DNA of 33,792 nt. It comes from Streptomyces sp. CBMA29 (GTDB taxonomy: Bacteria; Actinomycetota; Actinomycetes; Streptomycetales; Streptomycetaceae). The notes below the pieces were generated by a model. It worked only from the letters and a program-made list of their open reading frames with translations, was not told where the DNA came from and made no database searches. Of this stretch, positions 23,973-31,953 are shown one piece after another (within the stretch, counting starts at the first letter, position 1; each line of letters starts with the position of its first letter). The stretch is taken from contig NZ_MECL01000248.1 in assembly GCF_014596445.1 (NCBI RefSeq), positions 1 through 33,792 on the forward strand, given 5' to 3'. The position numbers and the translations under genes were made by a program.

Positions 23973-25640
23973 ATGGCCGGGAGGAAACGTGAGTCCTCGG
24001 GGGGCCTGCCCGACGGTCTGATCGTCGGCGTCCTCGGCTTCCTGCTGGGCGTGACGCTGCTGGTGTGGACGGCCACCGGCATCGCGGGTGTCCTCTCGCA
24101 CGGCGGCTGGCCCGCCGAGGTGCACTTCACCCGCACCCCCCAGGCCATGCGACACCTGATCGCGGAACCGCACGACGTCGCCGCGGCCTGGCCCGACTCA
24201 CCGACCGGCCAACTGCCCGGCTCCGGGCTGTTCTGGGGCATCTTCATCAGCCAGTTCATGGTGTTGTTCGTCCTGACCGTCTTCGTGCTGAACGCGGTGG
24301 CCCGCACCCGCGCTCGCCTCAGGGCACTCCGCCAGGCACCGCCCGCCCCGGCCCCGGAGGCGGCGCCCGCGCCGGTGGATCGCGCCCCGCTTCCCTCGCC
24401 GCGCCGCCGCCGCGGGCAGCCGGTCGGGTCCAAGGCCGCGGGCGACGACGGCCTTGATGCCTGGTTCCGTTCCGTGCCGGGTGCGGCGGGTCCGCGCGAG
24501 GACGCGCCGACCACGGCCTTCGAGCCGATCCCCGCCGCGGCCACCGAAGCGGCCGGGCCCACCGGCACCGTGGCCGCCGCCCCGATCCCGCACCCCGCCG
24601 CCGACCCGCTGCCCGGCGGTGAAGTCACCCGCACCTACGCCCTGTTCGCCAGCCCGCGCGGCGACAAGTCCAAGCGGATCGTGCAGCCCGCGGTCCTGGC
24701 CGCCGCGGGACCCGCTGTGGTCACCACTGCGGACCCGGACACGTACCAGCAGACCGTCGGCAACCGCAGCAAGCTCGGTCCCGTCCACGTCTACGATCCG
24801 GCGCACCTCCTCGATGTGCCCGGCCGGCTGCGGTGGGCGCCGCACGGCGGCTGCGAGCGACCGGAGACCGCAGGGATACGCGCGGGCGCATTGCTGGCGC
24901 CGCTGCGGCCCGCACGCGCCGACGAGGCCATCGTCCACGACACCGCCGTGACACTGCTGCGCTGCTGGCTGCACGCGGCGGCCCTGGACGGCGGGCCTTT
25001 CCGCCAGGTGCAGCGCTGGGCGGCGAGCGGTTCAGCGGCCGGTGAGGCGGTGCGGATCCTGCGTACCGACACCGAGGCCGCCTCTGGCTGGAGCGGCGAA
25101 CTGGAGTCGGTGCTGCACGCCCACCCCGAACGCCGGGACGCCGCGCAGGCGTTGATCCGGCAGACCCTCGAACCGCTGAACGCGGTACATATCCGCGACG
25201 CCTGCAATCCACCGCGCTCAGGTGGGCTCGACGTGGAGTCATTCGTCGCGGAAAGGGGCACACTTTACGTAGTGGGTGAACGCATCGAGGATCCGCGGAC
25301 CCACTTGGGTGCGATGCCCCTGCTCACCGCACTCGTCTCCAGCGTGGTCGAGCACGGCCGGCGCATGGCCGCAACGTCATCCGCCGGTCGGCTCGACCCA
25401 CCACTGACCTTCGTCCTGGACGACGTCGCCGCACTGGCCCCGCTCCCGGGCCTGTCCGACCTGCTGAGTACCGGTCACCACTCCGGTCTGCCCACCCTCG
25501 CCGTCCTGCGCTCCCCCGAACAGGCGCTCGCGCGCTGGCACGCGCCGCTGTGGCAGCACGCCGACATGCGCCTGGCCCTGGGCGACGAGACGGCCGACAC
25601 GCTCCCGCCGTCGATCCCGGACGCGGTCCGCATCCGCTGA
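23973..25640 (+). CDS. VirD4/TraG-like protein with degenerate ATP site
   Basis: A 555-residue protein with two membrane helices (about 15-41 and 86-110) and a Pro/Ala-rich linker, then a type IV coupling-protein-like domain. The place of Walker A reads Ala226-SPRG-Asp231-Lys-Ser: both glycines of GX4GK[ST] are replaced. The following QPAVLAAAGPAVVTTADPDTYQQT and VHVYDP...RLRWAPHGGCE keep the coupling-protein pattern. Walker B is Asp483-Asp484 (TFVLDDVAALAPLPGL) rather than Asp-Glu, and the later GGGRG and Q-rich motifs have become GHHSG and LRSPEQALARW. It is likely a non-hydrolysing structural relative. ATG 23973 follows AGGTGGGG, 13 nt after the VirB4-like stop. Confidence 0.85.
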   Translation: MAGRKRESSGGLPDGLIVGVLGFLLGVTLLVWTATGIAGVLSHGGWPAEVHFTRTPQAMRHLIAEPHDVAAAWPDSPTGQLPGSGLFWGIFISQFMVLFVLTVFVLNAVARTRARLRALRQAPPAPAPEAAPAPVDRAPLPSPRRRRGQPVGSKAAGDDGLDAWFRSVPGAAGPREDAPTTAFEPIPAAATEAAGPTGTVAAAPIPHPAADPLPGGEVTRTYALFASPRGDKSKRIVQPAVLAAAGPAVVTTADPDTYQQTVGNRSKLGPVHVYDPAHLLDVPGRLRWAPHGGCERPETAGIRAGALLAPLRPARADEAIVHDTAVTLLRCWLHAAALDGGPFRQVQRWAASGSAAGEAVRILRTDTEAASGWSGELESVLHAHPERRDAAQALIRQTLEPLNAVHIRDACNPPRSGGLDVESFVAERGTLYVVGERIEDPRTHLGAMPLLTALVSSVVEHGRRMAATSSAGRLDPPLTFVLDDVAALAPLPGLSDLLSTGHHSGLPTLAVLRSPEQALARWHAPLWQHADMRLALGDETADTLPPSIPDAVRIR

Positions 25641-25685
25641 TTCCGCGCGCGGGCGCCCGGCCGCACGCCAGCGCCCACACGCCCG

Positions 25686-25707
25686 CCCGCGTGTGCGCAC
25701 ACGCGGG
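25686..25707 (+). terminator. 22-nt palindrome after the T4SS-like operon
   Basis: CCCGCGTGTGC followed directly by its complement GCACACGCGGG (25686-25696, 25697-25707) can form a 9-bp stem with a 4-nt loop, 46 nt after the last stop. No T-run follows. A wider pair, GCCAGCG at 25667-25673 and CGCTGGC at 25728-25734, brackets it. Confidence 0.6.
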
Positions 25708-25809
25708 AGAGATCCCCCGGGCGGGAACGCTGGCGCGCCGCCCGCCCGCCCGGCCGGTTCGCGCCCCTGATTCCCCCGCTCCCTGTTGAGTTGTCAATGT
25801 CCGCCTGTC

Positions 25810-25873
25810 ACTGATCATCAGTATCCGCTCCACGCCGTCCTCGTGGGGCAACTGATTTCCAGCCTGTGGATAA
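25810..25873. other. Intergenic block with a 13-nt palindrome and a DnaA-box match
   Basis: The gap 25641-25900 ends with a less GC-rich block. It contains the palindrome ACTGATCATCAGT (25810-25822) and TGTGGATAA (25865-25873), the exact complement of the classic DnaA box TTATCCACA. Only one box is present, so an origin is not claimed. Confidence 0.45.
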
Positions 25874-25876
25874 CTC

Positions 25877-26476
25877 ATTCGCCGAAAGTCGCCCTGTGGG
25901 GTGCTGCTCTACGCGGCCGACGCGCTCGCCGCGGCCTTCGTCGTACCGCACCCGGAGGACTACCGGGCGCTGCACGCCACGCTCGTCCAGGACCTGTACG
26001 GGGAACTCATCTACCAGTACGCCCTGTTGAGCGCGGCCGTGCCGGACTTTGTGCCGAGGATCGACGAGACGCTGGTGCGGACGACGGCGGATCTGCGGGC
26101 AGCGGTGGCCGCGGAACAGCGGGCGTGGGCGGAATTCCACGACGGGACGATGGCGGCGGGGCTGCTGGATACCGAGTACGCGACGCGGAAGGTGTACCGG
26201 GCGGGCGGGTTCACGCTGTCGCGATTCGTACCGGCCTTTCGGCCCCGCGAGGAGAACCACATAGGTGAGGTCATCACCGCGGCGGACGGTCGGATCGCGT
26301 ACCTGAAGACCTTTCGTCTGTCCGAGACACAGATTCGGCGCGGGCACCTGTTGGAACGGCTGGCAGCGCACGACTGGCATCTGGGGCGGACGGCGGAGGA
26401 ATTCGGTCTGGACGAGAGGGAATTCGCTTCGCGCGTGCGGTCGGCGGGATTCGGTTCGCTGCTCCGCAAGGGATGA
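25877..26476 (+). pseudogene. C-terminal remnant of an ARPP-2-like gene
   Basis: The frame is open from the TAA at 25871-25873 to a stop at 26474-26476. It encodes a soluble domain (LLYAADALAAAFVVPHPEDY, LVQDLYGELIYQYALL, VYRAGGFTLSRFVPAF) ending in a Fis-like helix-turn-helix (HLGRTAEEFGLDEREFASRVRSAGFGSLL). From memory, Streptomyces proteins annotated ARPP-2 are about 380 residues long and carry this as their C-terminal half, with CGVLLY preceding it. Here PCGVLLY is present, but the only start available, GTG 25901, falls after PCG and has no ribosome site. That suggests loss of the N-terminal half. If it is still expressed, the product would be 191 residues. Confidence 0.6.
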
Positions 26477-26544
26477 GGACGCCTGCGCGGAGGGCCGCAC
26501 CCGGGAAGAACTCGGGGACCGCCCTTCCGCGGGAGCGGAGGCAG

Positions 26545-26558
26545 AGGACCGCGGTCCT
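26545..26558. terminator. 14-nt palindrome at the LacI gene end
   Basis: AGGACCGCGGTCCT is a perfect palindrome covering the junction with the LacI-type gene's stop codon, in the 80-bp convergent gap. It could form a short hairpin in either transcript. Confidence 0.4.
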
Positions 26559-27741
26559 AAAGCGCCGACTCCTCCGCCGTGAGCCGTCGCACTGACTCCC
26601 GCAGGACGATGTGCGTGCCCAGGAGATGGCGGGTCTGGGCGGTGCCGCGTGCGGTGCCGGGGAGGGCGGCGTCCTCTTCGGCGAGGGCGAGGCGGACGGC
26701 GGCGCGGCCGAGTTCGTAGGAAGGGATGTTGACGGTGGTCAGGGGAGGGTTGAGGTCTTGGGAAACATCGTCGTTGTTGTAGCCGACCACCGAGATGTCC
26801 TCGGGGGTGCGGAGCCCGCGCTCGCGCATGGCGGCCATCGCGCCCGCGGCGACCAGGTCGTCACCGGCGAAGACCGCGGTGAAGTCGGGGTTGCCGTCGC
26901 ACCGAGCGAGCAGGTCACACATGGAGTTGTAGCCGTTGGTGCGGCCGAGACCGATACCGGCGATCCGCTGGTGCTCCGGCCCGAGACCGTGGTCGGCCAG
27001 CGCGCGCTGGTAACCGCGCACGCGCGGCTCGGCCGTGCTGTGCCCCGGCATCGTGCCCAGGTAGAGGATCCGCCGGTGCCCGGCGGAGAGCAGGTGGCTG
27101 ACAGCGGCGTACGCACCGGCCTCGTTGTCGTACTCCACCGCGATGACCGGGGTGTCGGGGCTCGGCGCGGGGCGCCCGCACAGCACGAGCCGGGAGCCCG
27201 CGGCGGCGAGCCCGTGCGCGTACTCGGTCAGCCGTACGCGGTACGCCTCGTCCTCGACCGCGCCGCCGACCAGGATCACGATCTCGGCGCGCTGCTCGCG
27301 CATCATCTGCACCAGCGCCAGCTCGCGCGCCTCGTCACCGCCGTGGCTGCACACCATGCACAGCCGGCCGCGCGCGGCGGCCTCCTGCTCCACGCCCTGG
27401 GCGACGGCGGCGAAGAAGTAGCTGTCAACCGACATCATGATCACCGCGACCGTCTTGGGCCCGGTCCCGGCCAGCGCCCGCGCCCGGCCGTCGATCACGT
27501 AGTCGAGGTCCTTGACCGCCCGCAGCACCTTGGCGCGCGCGGCGGCCGACGTCGGGTAGTTCCCGGCGAGCGCCCGCGAGACGGTGGCGACCGAGACACC
27601 CGCCCGGACGGCGACATCGCGGATGGTCACGCGCCGGCTCCCGCCGCCCGCACCCGCCGCGGTCCCCGCACCCAGGGGGCTTCTCGCGCCCGGCCCGTTA
27701 CCCGGCCCCGGCTCTGGTGCAGTCTCCGCCATCCCCGCCAT
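26557..27741 (-). CDS. LacI-family transcriptional regulator
   Basis: A 394-residue regulator. After a Gly/Ala/Pro-rich tail of about 35 residues comes the LacI helix-turn-helix and hinge (VTIRDVAVRAGVSVATVSRALAG, then VLRAVKDLDYVIDGRARALAG), followed by a periplasmic-binding-protein-like effector domain (VAVIMMSVDSYFFAAVAQGVEQEA, VFAGDDLVAAGAMAAMRERG, DISVVGYNNDDVSQDLNPPLTTV). It probably senses the sugar taken up by the adjacent transporter and represses it through the two AAACCG-type operators at 31728 and 31817. ATG 27741 follows GAGGA; the frame stays open to 27939 but those codons are atypical. It lies downstream of the transporter genes in the same direction, separated by 204 bp with its own promoter probably there. 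Confidence 0.93.
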   Translation of the reverse strand: MAGMAETAPEPGPGNGPGARSPLGAGTAAGAGGGSRRVTIRDVAVRAGVSVATVSRALAGNYPTSAAARAKVLRAVKDLDYVIDGRARALAGTGPKTVAVIMMSVDSYFFAAVAQGVEQEAAARGRLCMVCSHGGDEARELALVQMMREQRAEIVILVGGAVEDEAYRVRLTEYAHGLAAAGSRLVLCGRPAPSPDTPVIAVEYDNEAGAYAAVSHLLSAGHRRILYLGTMPGHSTAEPRVRGYQRALADHGLGPEHQRIAGIGLGRTNGYNSMCDLLARCDGNPDFTAVFAGDDLVAAGAMAAMRERGLRTPEDISVVGYNNDDVSQDLNPPLTTVNIPSYELGRAAVRLALAEEDAALPGTARGTAQTRHLLGTHIVLRESVRRLTAEESAL

Positions 27742-27945
27742 CCGATTCCTCAGCGACCCGCGGCTCCGGATCCGCGACGGCCAACACGCAACGCAAGGAC
27801 CGACCCAAGGCCCGGCGCCAGGCTCAGCGCAAGGCCGGGTCCCACGCCCGGCGCTTCGTTCAACACACCATTCGACGCAGCGCCCGGCGCCCCCTGCGCT
27901 GCCGCCCAGCGTAGTAGTGCGGGACCAGGCGGCAGGCACAGGGCG
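27742..27945. other. Gap between the LacI-type and binding-protein genes
   Basis: In this 204-base region I see no gene. On the minus strand a TTGAAC followed by GAAGCGC could be part of a promoter or operator for the LacI-type gene, but no matching -10 is clear. Confidence 0.3.
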
Positions 27946-29598
27946 TCAGTGGTTGGCCGCGTAATCCGCCGCGTACTCGTCGGCGATCTTGTCCAGGCCG
28001 TCGCCGCGCATCTTCTTCACCGCCTCGTCCCACGCGCTCAGCGGCTTGTGCCCGGCCACGATCGCGCCGATCGTGTCGAGCCGGTACTGCCCGATGGTGG
28101 CTCCCGACCGGGTGAAAGTCTCCGACTGGAGGCCGAACCGCGGATTGCGGACGAGCATCGGCGCGATCTTCACCTGCCAGGCGTGGCCGCGCTTGACGTC
28201 GTCCGGCCGCCCCGGCAGGTAGAGCACCTGCGGCGCGTCGGACAGGTACTTGATCGGAAGATTGACGGTGCTCTCCACCAGACCGAGGTCCGTCGGTATC
28301 GGCGAGCCCTCCGCGTCACGCGTGAAGTGCGTGCCCTCGATGCCGAAGTGCGTCAGCTCGTACTCCTTGGTGCCGAACGGCGCCGCCAGGTAGTCGAGCA
28401 CCCGCAGAATCAGTTTGATCCGCTCGGGCGCCGCTTTCTTCAGCACCGTGTAGCCGAAGATCCCGCGCGCCCGCTCCATGCCGGGCTTGCCACCGCCCGA
28501 CGGCGCGTACGGCACCGCGCCGTCCAGGACGAAGGCGTCCTTGATACTCGGGATGCTGGTGGTCAGCGCCCCGAAGCCGTCACCCATCGACGCGACCGTG
28601 CCGTTGTAGAAGAGCGTCTTGCAGTCGACGGTGGAGGTGCTGAGCGCGTTCGGCAGGTACGTTCCCGCCTGCCGCAGCTTCAGCATGAACTCCAGGCCCG
28701 CCTTGTACTCGTCCGTGCCGTACGCGTCGACGAAGTGCCCGCCGTCGAGCTTCCACTCCTGCGGCGCGCCGAACGCCATCGTGTGCACCGCGAAGCCGAA
28801 GCCGGTCTGCTGCGCCGCGCCCAGCGCGTACTTCTTGCCGTGCGTCGCCTCCTTGGCGACTGCCAAGAAGTCGTCCGACGTCCAGCCCTCCTTCATGCCG
28901 GCCGCACTGAAGATGTCGTTGTTGATCCACAGCGTGGTGCCGGGCGCGGACCGCTGCACCGGTATGCCGAGGATCCGCCCGCTGATCCGGCCCATGTCCT
29001 CCCACGCGTAGGTGGGGATGTTCGCCAGATTCGGATAGTCCTTGACTGCGTCGCCCGCCAGGTACTCGCTCAGGTCCGCGCACTTGGCCTGCACGAATTG
29101 CGCCTCGCGCGGCAGTACGTGCCCGCCGCCGAGGTTGATGACGTCCGGCAGGTCGTTGCCCGCCATCAAGGTGGCCATCTTGTTGTCGTAGTCGGAGTCC
29201 GGCACGACCGTGAACTCGATGTTCACCCCCAGCGCCTTGTTGACCGCCGCCCAGAACTTGTTCTCCGACGCGGGCTTCGGCGGCGTCCCGTACGAGATCG
29301 TCATCACCTTGATCGTCTCGCCGTTGCCCGGCTTGTCGGCGACCGCGCTGACCAGGTTCTTCGGATACGTCAGATAACCCGGCTGCACCCCGTCCGCCGT
29401 CCCCGGCAGATCGGGCGCGGGTCCGCTGACCGGCTTGTACGTCGGCCACGGTGCGAGTTTCTTGCCCGCGTTGCTCACATCGTGGCCGCCGGACGAGGAG
29501 GACGAGCAGGCGGCGAGAACGGATGGGGCGGCCAGAGCGGCGCCACTTGCGGCGATCGAGCGCAGCAGCGTACGCCGCGAGAACGACGAGGTGCTCAC
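27946..29598 (-). CDS. Sugar ABC transporter substrate-binding lipoprotein (LipO/LplA-like)
   Basis: A 550-residue extracellular solute-binding protein of the large LipO/LplA (YtcQ-like) group, which binds oligosaccharides. The N-terminus has a twin-arginine motif (SRRTLLRS) and the lipobox LAAC, then a Ser/Gly linker. The fold shows KVMTISYGTPPKPASENKFW, DSDYDNKMATLMAGNDLPDVI, ILGIPVQRSAPGTTLWINNDIF and a long C-terminal lobe. GTG 29598 is the likely start with AAAGGA about 8 nt upstream; an upstream in-frame start at 29664 lacks such a site. The two permeases follow upstream in the operon order permease, permease, binding protein. The ligand is unknown. Confidence 0.92.
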   Translation of the reverse strand: MSTSSFSRRTLLRSIAASGAALAAPSVLAACSSSSSGGHDVSNAGKKLAPWPTYKPVSGPAPDLPGTADGVQPGYLTYPKNLVSAVADKPGNGETIKVMTISYGTPPKPASENKFWAAVNKALGVNIEFTVVPDSDYDNKMATLMAGNDLPDVINLGGGHVLPREAQFVQAKCADLSEYLAGDAVKDYPNLANIPTYAWEDMGRISGRILGIPVQRSAPGTTLWINNDIFSAAGMKEGWTSDDFLAVAKEATHGKKYALGAAQQTGFGFAVHTMAFGAPQEWKLDGGHFVDAYGTDEYKAGLEFMLKLRQAGTYLPNALSTSTVDCKTLFYNGTVASMGDGFGALTTSIPSIKDAFVLDGAVPYAPSGGGKPGMERARGIFGYTVLKKAAPERIKLILRVLDYLAAPFGTKEYELTHFGIEGTHFTRDAEGSPIPTDLGLVESTVNLPIKYLSDAPQVLYLPGRPDDVKRGHAWQVKIAPMLVRNPRFGLQSETFTRSGATIGQYRLDTIGAIVAGHKPLSAWDEAVKKMRGDGLDKIADEYAADYAANH

Positions 29599-29700
29599 GG
29601 TCAGTCCTTTCAGGGGTACGGGTGCGATGCGGGTGCGGGTGCGGTGATACGGGTACGGCGGCACGGTCCGCGGCCACTCGTTCCGCGGTCCGTGTACGGC

Positions 29701-30669
29701 TCAGCTCTTGATGGCGCCGGTCAGCACGCCCTTGGTGAAGTACTTCTGGAGGAAGGGGTAGACGACGAGGATCGGCACGGTCGCCACCACCAGCACCGCC
29801 ATCTGGATCGTCTGGGGCGACGAGACCATCCCCGCCTCGCTGGCCCCGGAGTCCGCGAGCTGCGCGCCCCCGATGACATACGTGCGCAGCACCTGTTGGA
29901 GCGGCCAGTGGTCGGAGTTGAGGTAGATCGACGCGTAAAACCAGGCGTTCCAGTACGAGACCGCGTAGAAGAGCCCGACGACCGCGAGGGCCGCCTTGGA
30001 CAGCGGGAGGACGATCCTGCGCAGGATCAGCCACTCGCCCGCGCCGTCCAGCCGGGCCGCCTCGTACAGCTCCTCGGGAATGGACTGGAAAAAGCCGCGC
30101 AGTACCACGAGGTTGAACACATTGATCAGGACGGGCGCGATCAACGACTCGTAGCTGTCGAGCATGTTCAGGCCCTTGACCAGCAGGAAGCCGGGGATCA
30201 TGCCGGGCGGGAAGAGGAAGGTGAAAAGGATCAGCAGCAGGATCGGCTTGCCGCCGAAGACCTGGGGGCGGCTGAGCGCGTACGCCAGGCCGATCGTGCA
30301 GGCGAGGCTGAGGGCCGTGCCGATGATCGTCACACCGGCGCTCACCCACAGCGCGTGGGTGACGATGCTGCCGTCGAAGATCTCCCGGTAGGCGCGCAGG
30401 GTGGGGTGTTCCGGCCACAGCACCCAGCCGCCGTTGGCGACCACGTCCTTGTTGGACGCGAAGCTGGTCGACACGATGATCAGGAACGGGACGGTGACGA
30501 GGAGGACGACGGCGACCAGGGCCACCGCCTTGGCCGCCTGGGTGACGGGCTTCGGCTTCTCCATCCACGAAGGGCGGACGGGACGGACCGGGCGGCTCGA
30601 ACGCCCCGGACGGGCCGGCCGGACCGGGCCGGTACGAGGCGTGCGGCCGGCGGACTGAACGGCGCTCAT
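29701..30669 (-). CDS. Carbohydrate ABC transporter permease (LplC/MalG type)
   Basis: A 322-residue membrane permease with six membrane segments after an unusual Arg/Pro-rich cytosolic tail (GPVRPARPGRSSRPVRPVRP). The ATPase-docking EAA loop is visible (YEAARLDGAGEWLILRRIVLPLSKAAL), and it ends with FLQKYFTKGVLTGAIKS, typical of LplC-like permeases. The ATG at 30669 overlaps the stop of the upstream permease (ATGA), so both are coupled. The tail may be a duplicated low-complexity insertion. No ATPase gene is near, so the energy is presumably supplied by a shared MsiK-like ATPase as in other Streptomyces sugar importers. Confidence 0.93.
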   Translation of the reverse strand: MSAVQSAGRTPRTGPVRPARPGRSSRPVRPVRPSWMEKPKPVTQAAKAVALVAVVLLVTVPFLIIVSTSFASNKDVVANGGWVLWPEHPTLRAYREIFDGSIVTHALWVSAGVTIIGTALSLACTIGLAYALSRPQVFGGKPILLLILFTFLFPPGMIPGFLLVKGLNMLDSYESLIAPVLINVFNLVVLRGFFQSIPEELYEAARLDGAGEWLILRRIVLPLSKAALAVVGLFYAVSYWNAWFYASIYLNSDHWPLQQVLRTYVIGGAQLADSGASEAGMVSSPQTIQMAVLVVATVPILVVYPFLQKYFTKGVLTGAIKS

Positions 30670-31691
30670 CGGTAGACCCCCTGCTCGCCCAGCCGGTGCG
30701 CGACCTTGTTGGCGGTGAAGACGAGTACGGCGCCCACGACGCCCTTGAAGAGACCGGCCGCGGCGGCATAGCCGAAGTCGCCGCCGATGATGCCCTTGTA
30801 ATAGACGAAGGTGTCGATGATCTCGGCCGCCTCGGGCCCGACCGCGGGCCGTTGGAGCAGCATCTGCTCGAAGCCGACCGACAGAATGTCGCCGAGCCTC
30901 ATGATCAGCAGAAGAACGATGATCGGCCGCAGCGACGGCAGCGTGACGTGCCAGAACCGCCGCCACGGACCCGCGCCGTCGATCGCCGCGGCCTCGTACT
31001 GCTGCTCGTCGACCTGCGACAGCGCGGCAAGGAAGATGATCGTGCCCCAGCCGCAGTCCTTCCAGATCACCTGGGCCACGACCAGCGGCTTGAACGCGTC
31101 GGGGTTGCCGATGATGTTCACGGTGTGCAGGTGGGCGTCGCCGAGCACGCTGTTGAGCAGCCCGGTCTCGCCGAGCACCTGCTGGAAGAGGGCCACCACG
31201 ATGACCCACGACAGGAAGTGCGGCAGATACGCCACGCTCTGCACGAACCGCCGCACGCTGTCCCGGGTCAGGCTGTGCAGCAGCATCGCCAGCGCGATCG
31301 GCACGGGGAAGAAGAAGACGAGCTGGAGCAGCGCTATCCACAGGGTGTTGACGACCGCGGCCCAGAAGTCCGGGTCGCCGAACATCCGCTGGAAGTTCGC
31401 GAAGCCCACCCACTGGCTGGCCCAGAGCCCGTCGAAGGGCACGTAGTCCTTGAACGCGATGACGTTCCCGACCATCGCGCCGTAGTGGAAGAGCAGGAAG
31501 TACGCCACGCCGGGCGCCATCAGCAGAACGAGGGCGGCATCCCTGCGCAGCCGTTTGCGACGCGAGCCGGGCTCGGGCTTCACACGGTTCTCACCGGCCC
31601 CACGGGTCAGGCGTTTCGCGCGTCTCACGCGTCGTTCGGACGCGCCCACCGCATCGGCGCGGCTGGTGGCGTCCTGTTCGGCAATCGCCAT
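30666..31691 (-). CDS. Carbohydrate ABC transporter permease (LplB/MalF type)
   Basis: A 341-residue permease with six membrane segments after a basic N-terminal tail of about 50 residues. Seen in the sequence: LMAPGVAYFLLFHYGAMVG (first helix), FKDYVPFDGLWASQWVGFANF, VAYLPHFLSWVIVV, and the docking loop YEAAAIDGAGPWRRFWHVTLPSLRPI. This is the LplB-like partner for LipO-type binding proteins. ATG 31691 follows AGGAGG; an in-frame ATG at 31751 would fall in the promoter. It is the first gene of the transporter operon and is transcribed from the divergent region. Confidence 0.93.
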   Translation of the reverse strand: MAIAEQDATSRADAVGASERRVRRAKRLTRGAGENRVKPEPGSRRKRLRRDAALVLLMAPGVAYFLLFHYGAMVGNVIAFKDYVPFDGLWASQWVGFANFQRMFGDPDFWAAVVNTLWIALLQLVFFFPVPIALAMLLHSLTRDSVRRFVQSVAYLPHFLSWVIVVALFQQVLGETGLLNSVLGDAHLHTVNIIGNPDAFKPLVVAQVIWKDCGWGTIIFLAALSQVDEQQYEAAAIDGAGPWRRFWHVTLPSLRPIIVLLLIMRLGDILSVGFEQMLLQRPAVGPEAAEIIDTFVYYKGIIGGDFGYAAAAGLFKGVVGAVLVFTANKVAHRLGEQGVYR

Positions 31692-31722
31692 CGCGTCCTC
31701 CTCGACGCTTAAGGTGGGACGG

Positions 31723-31751
31723 AACCTAAACCGGTTACTACGACAGGTCAA
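31723..31751 (-). promoter_or_regulatory. Promoter of the sugar transporter operon
   Basis: On the minus strand, TTGACC (31751-31746), a 17-nt spacer and TAGGTT (31728-31723) form a near-consensus vegetative promoter, with the transcription start expected near 31716 and a short leader before ATG 31691. Confidence 0.7.
31728..31738. promoter_or_regulatory. LacI-type operator O1
   Basis: AAACCGGTTAC, with the dyad AACCGGTT typical of LacI-family sites, lies between the -35 and -10 of the transporter promoter, where binding should block RNA polymerase. Confidence 0.7.
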
Positions 31752-31772
31752 CCCCTCGCGTAGCCCAAGACG

Positions 31773-31801
31773 TTGACCTCCGATGGCGTCGGCCCTAATC
31801 T
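31773..31801 (+). promoter_or_regulatory. Promoter of the hydroxyacid dehydrogenase gene
   Basis: TTGACC (31773-31778), a 17-nt spacer and TAATCT (31796-31801). The start point would be near 31808, giving a leader of about 146 nt before ATG 31954, rich in CAC and CAG. Confidence 0.7.
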
Positions 31802-31816
31802 CGAAGGTGAAGAAAG

Positions 31817-31827
31817 AAACCGATTAC
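31817..31827. promoter_or_regulatory. LacI-type operator O2
   Basis: AAACCGATTAC differs from O1 in one base. It lies about 10-20 nt downstream of the predicted dehydrogenase start point, so binding would block elongation or initiation. It is 89 bp from O1. Confidence 0.65.
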
Positions 31828-31953
31828 ACCACTGCGCGCGGACGGCGACTCGCACGCACGGCGACACACGCGCACGACCACAGCAGGACCACGACCACGA
31901 GCACGTCACCGTGCACAGACACACGCAGACCAGCGGACACGTGAGGGGCAGAC

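Noticed and set aside
16942..25640. An integrated conjugative element.
   Set aside because: No integrase, relaxase, replication gene, att repeats or tRNA is seen; the cluster sits between ordinary chromosomal genes.
25865..25873. Replication origin at the DnaA-box match.
   Set aside because: A single box with no cluster, no dnaA or dnaN genes and no AT-rich unwinding element.
26611..30675. A 1354-codon open frame on the plus strand.
   Set aside because: It runs antisense through the LacI-type, binding-protein and permease genes. High GC keeps the opposite strand free of stops; its protein is low-complexity Arg/Gly/Val/Asp and has no domain.
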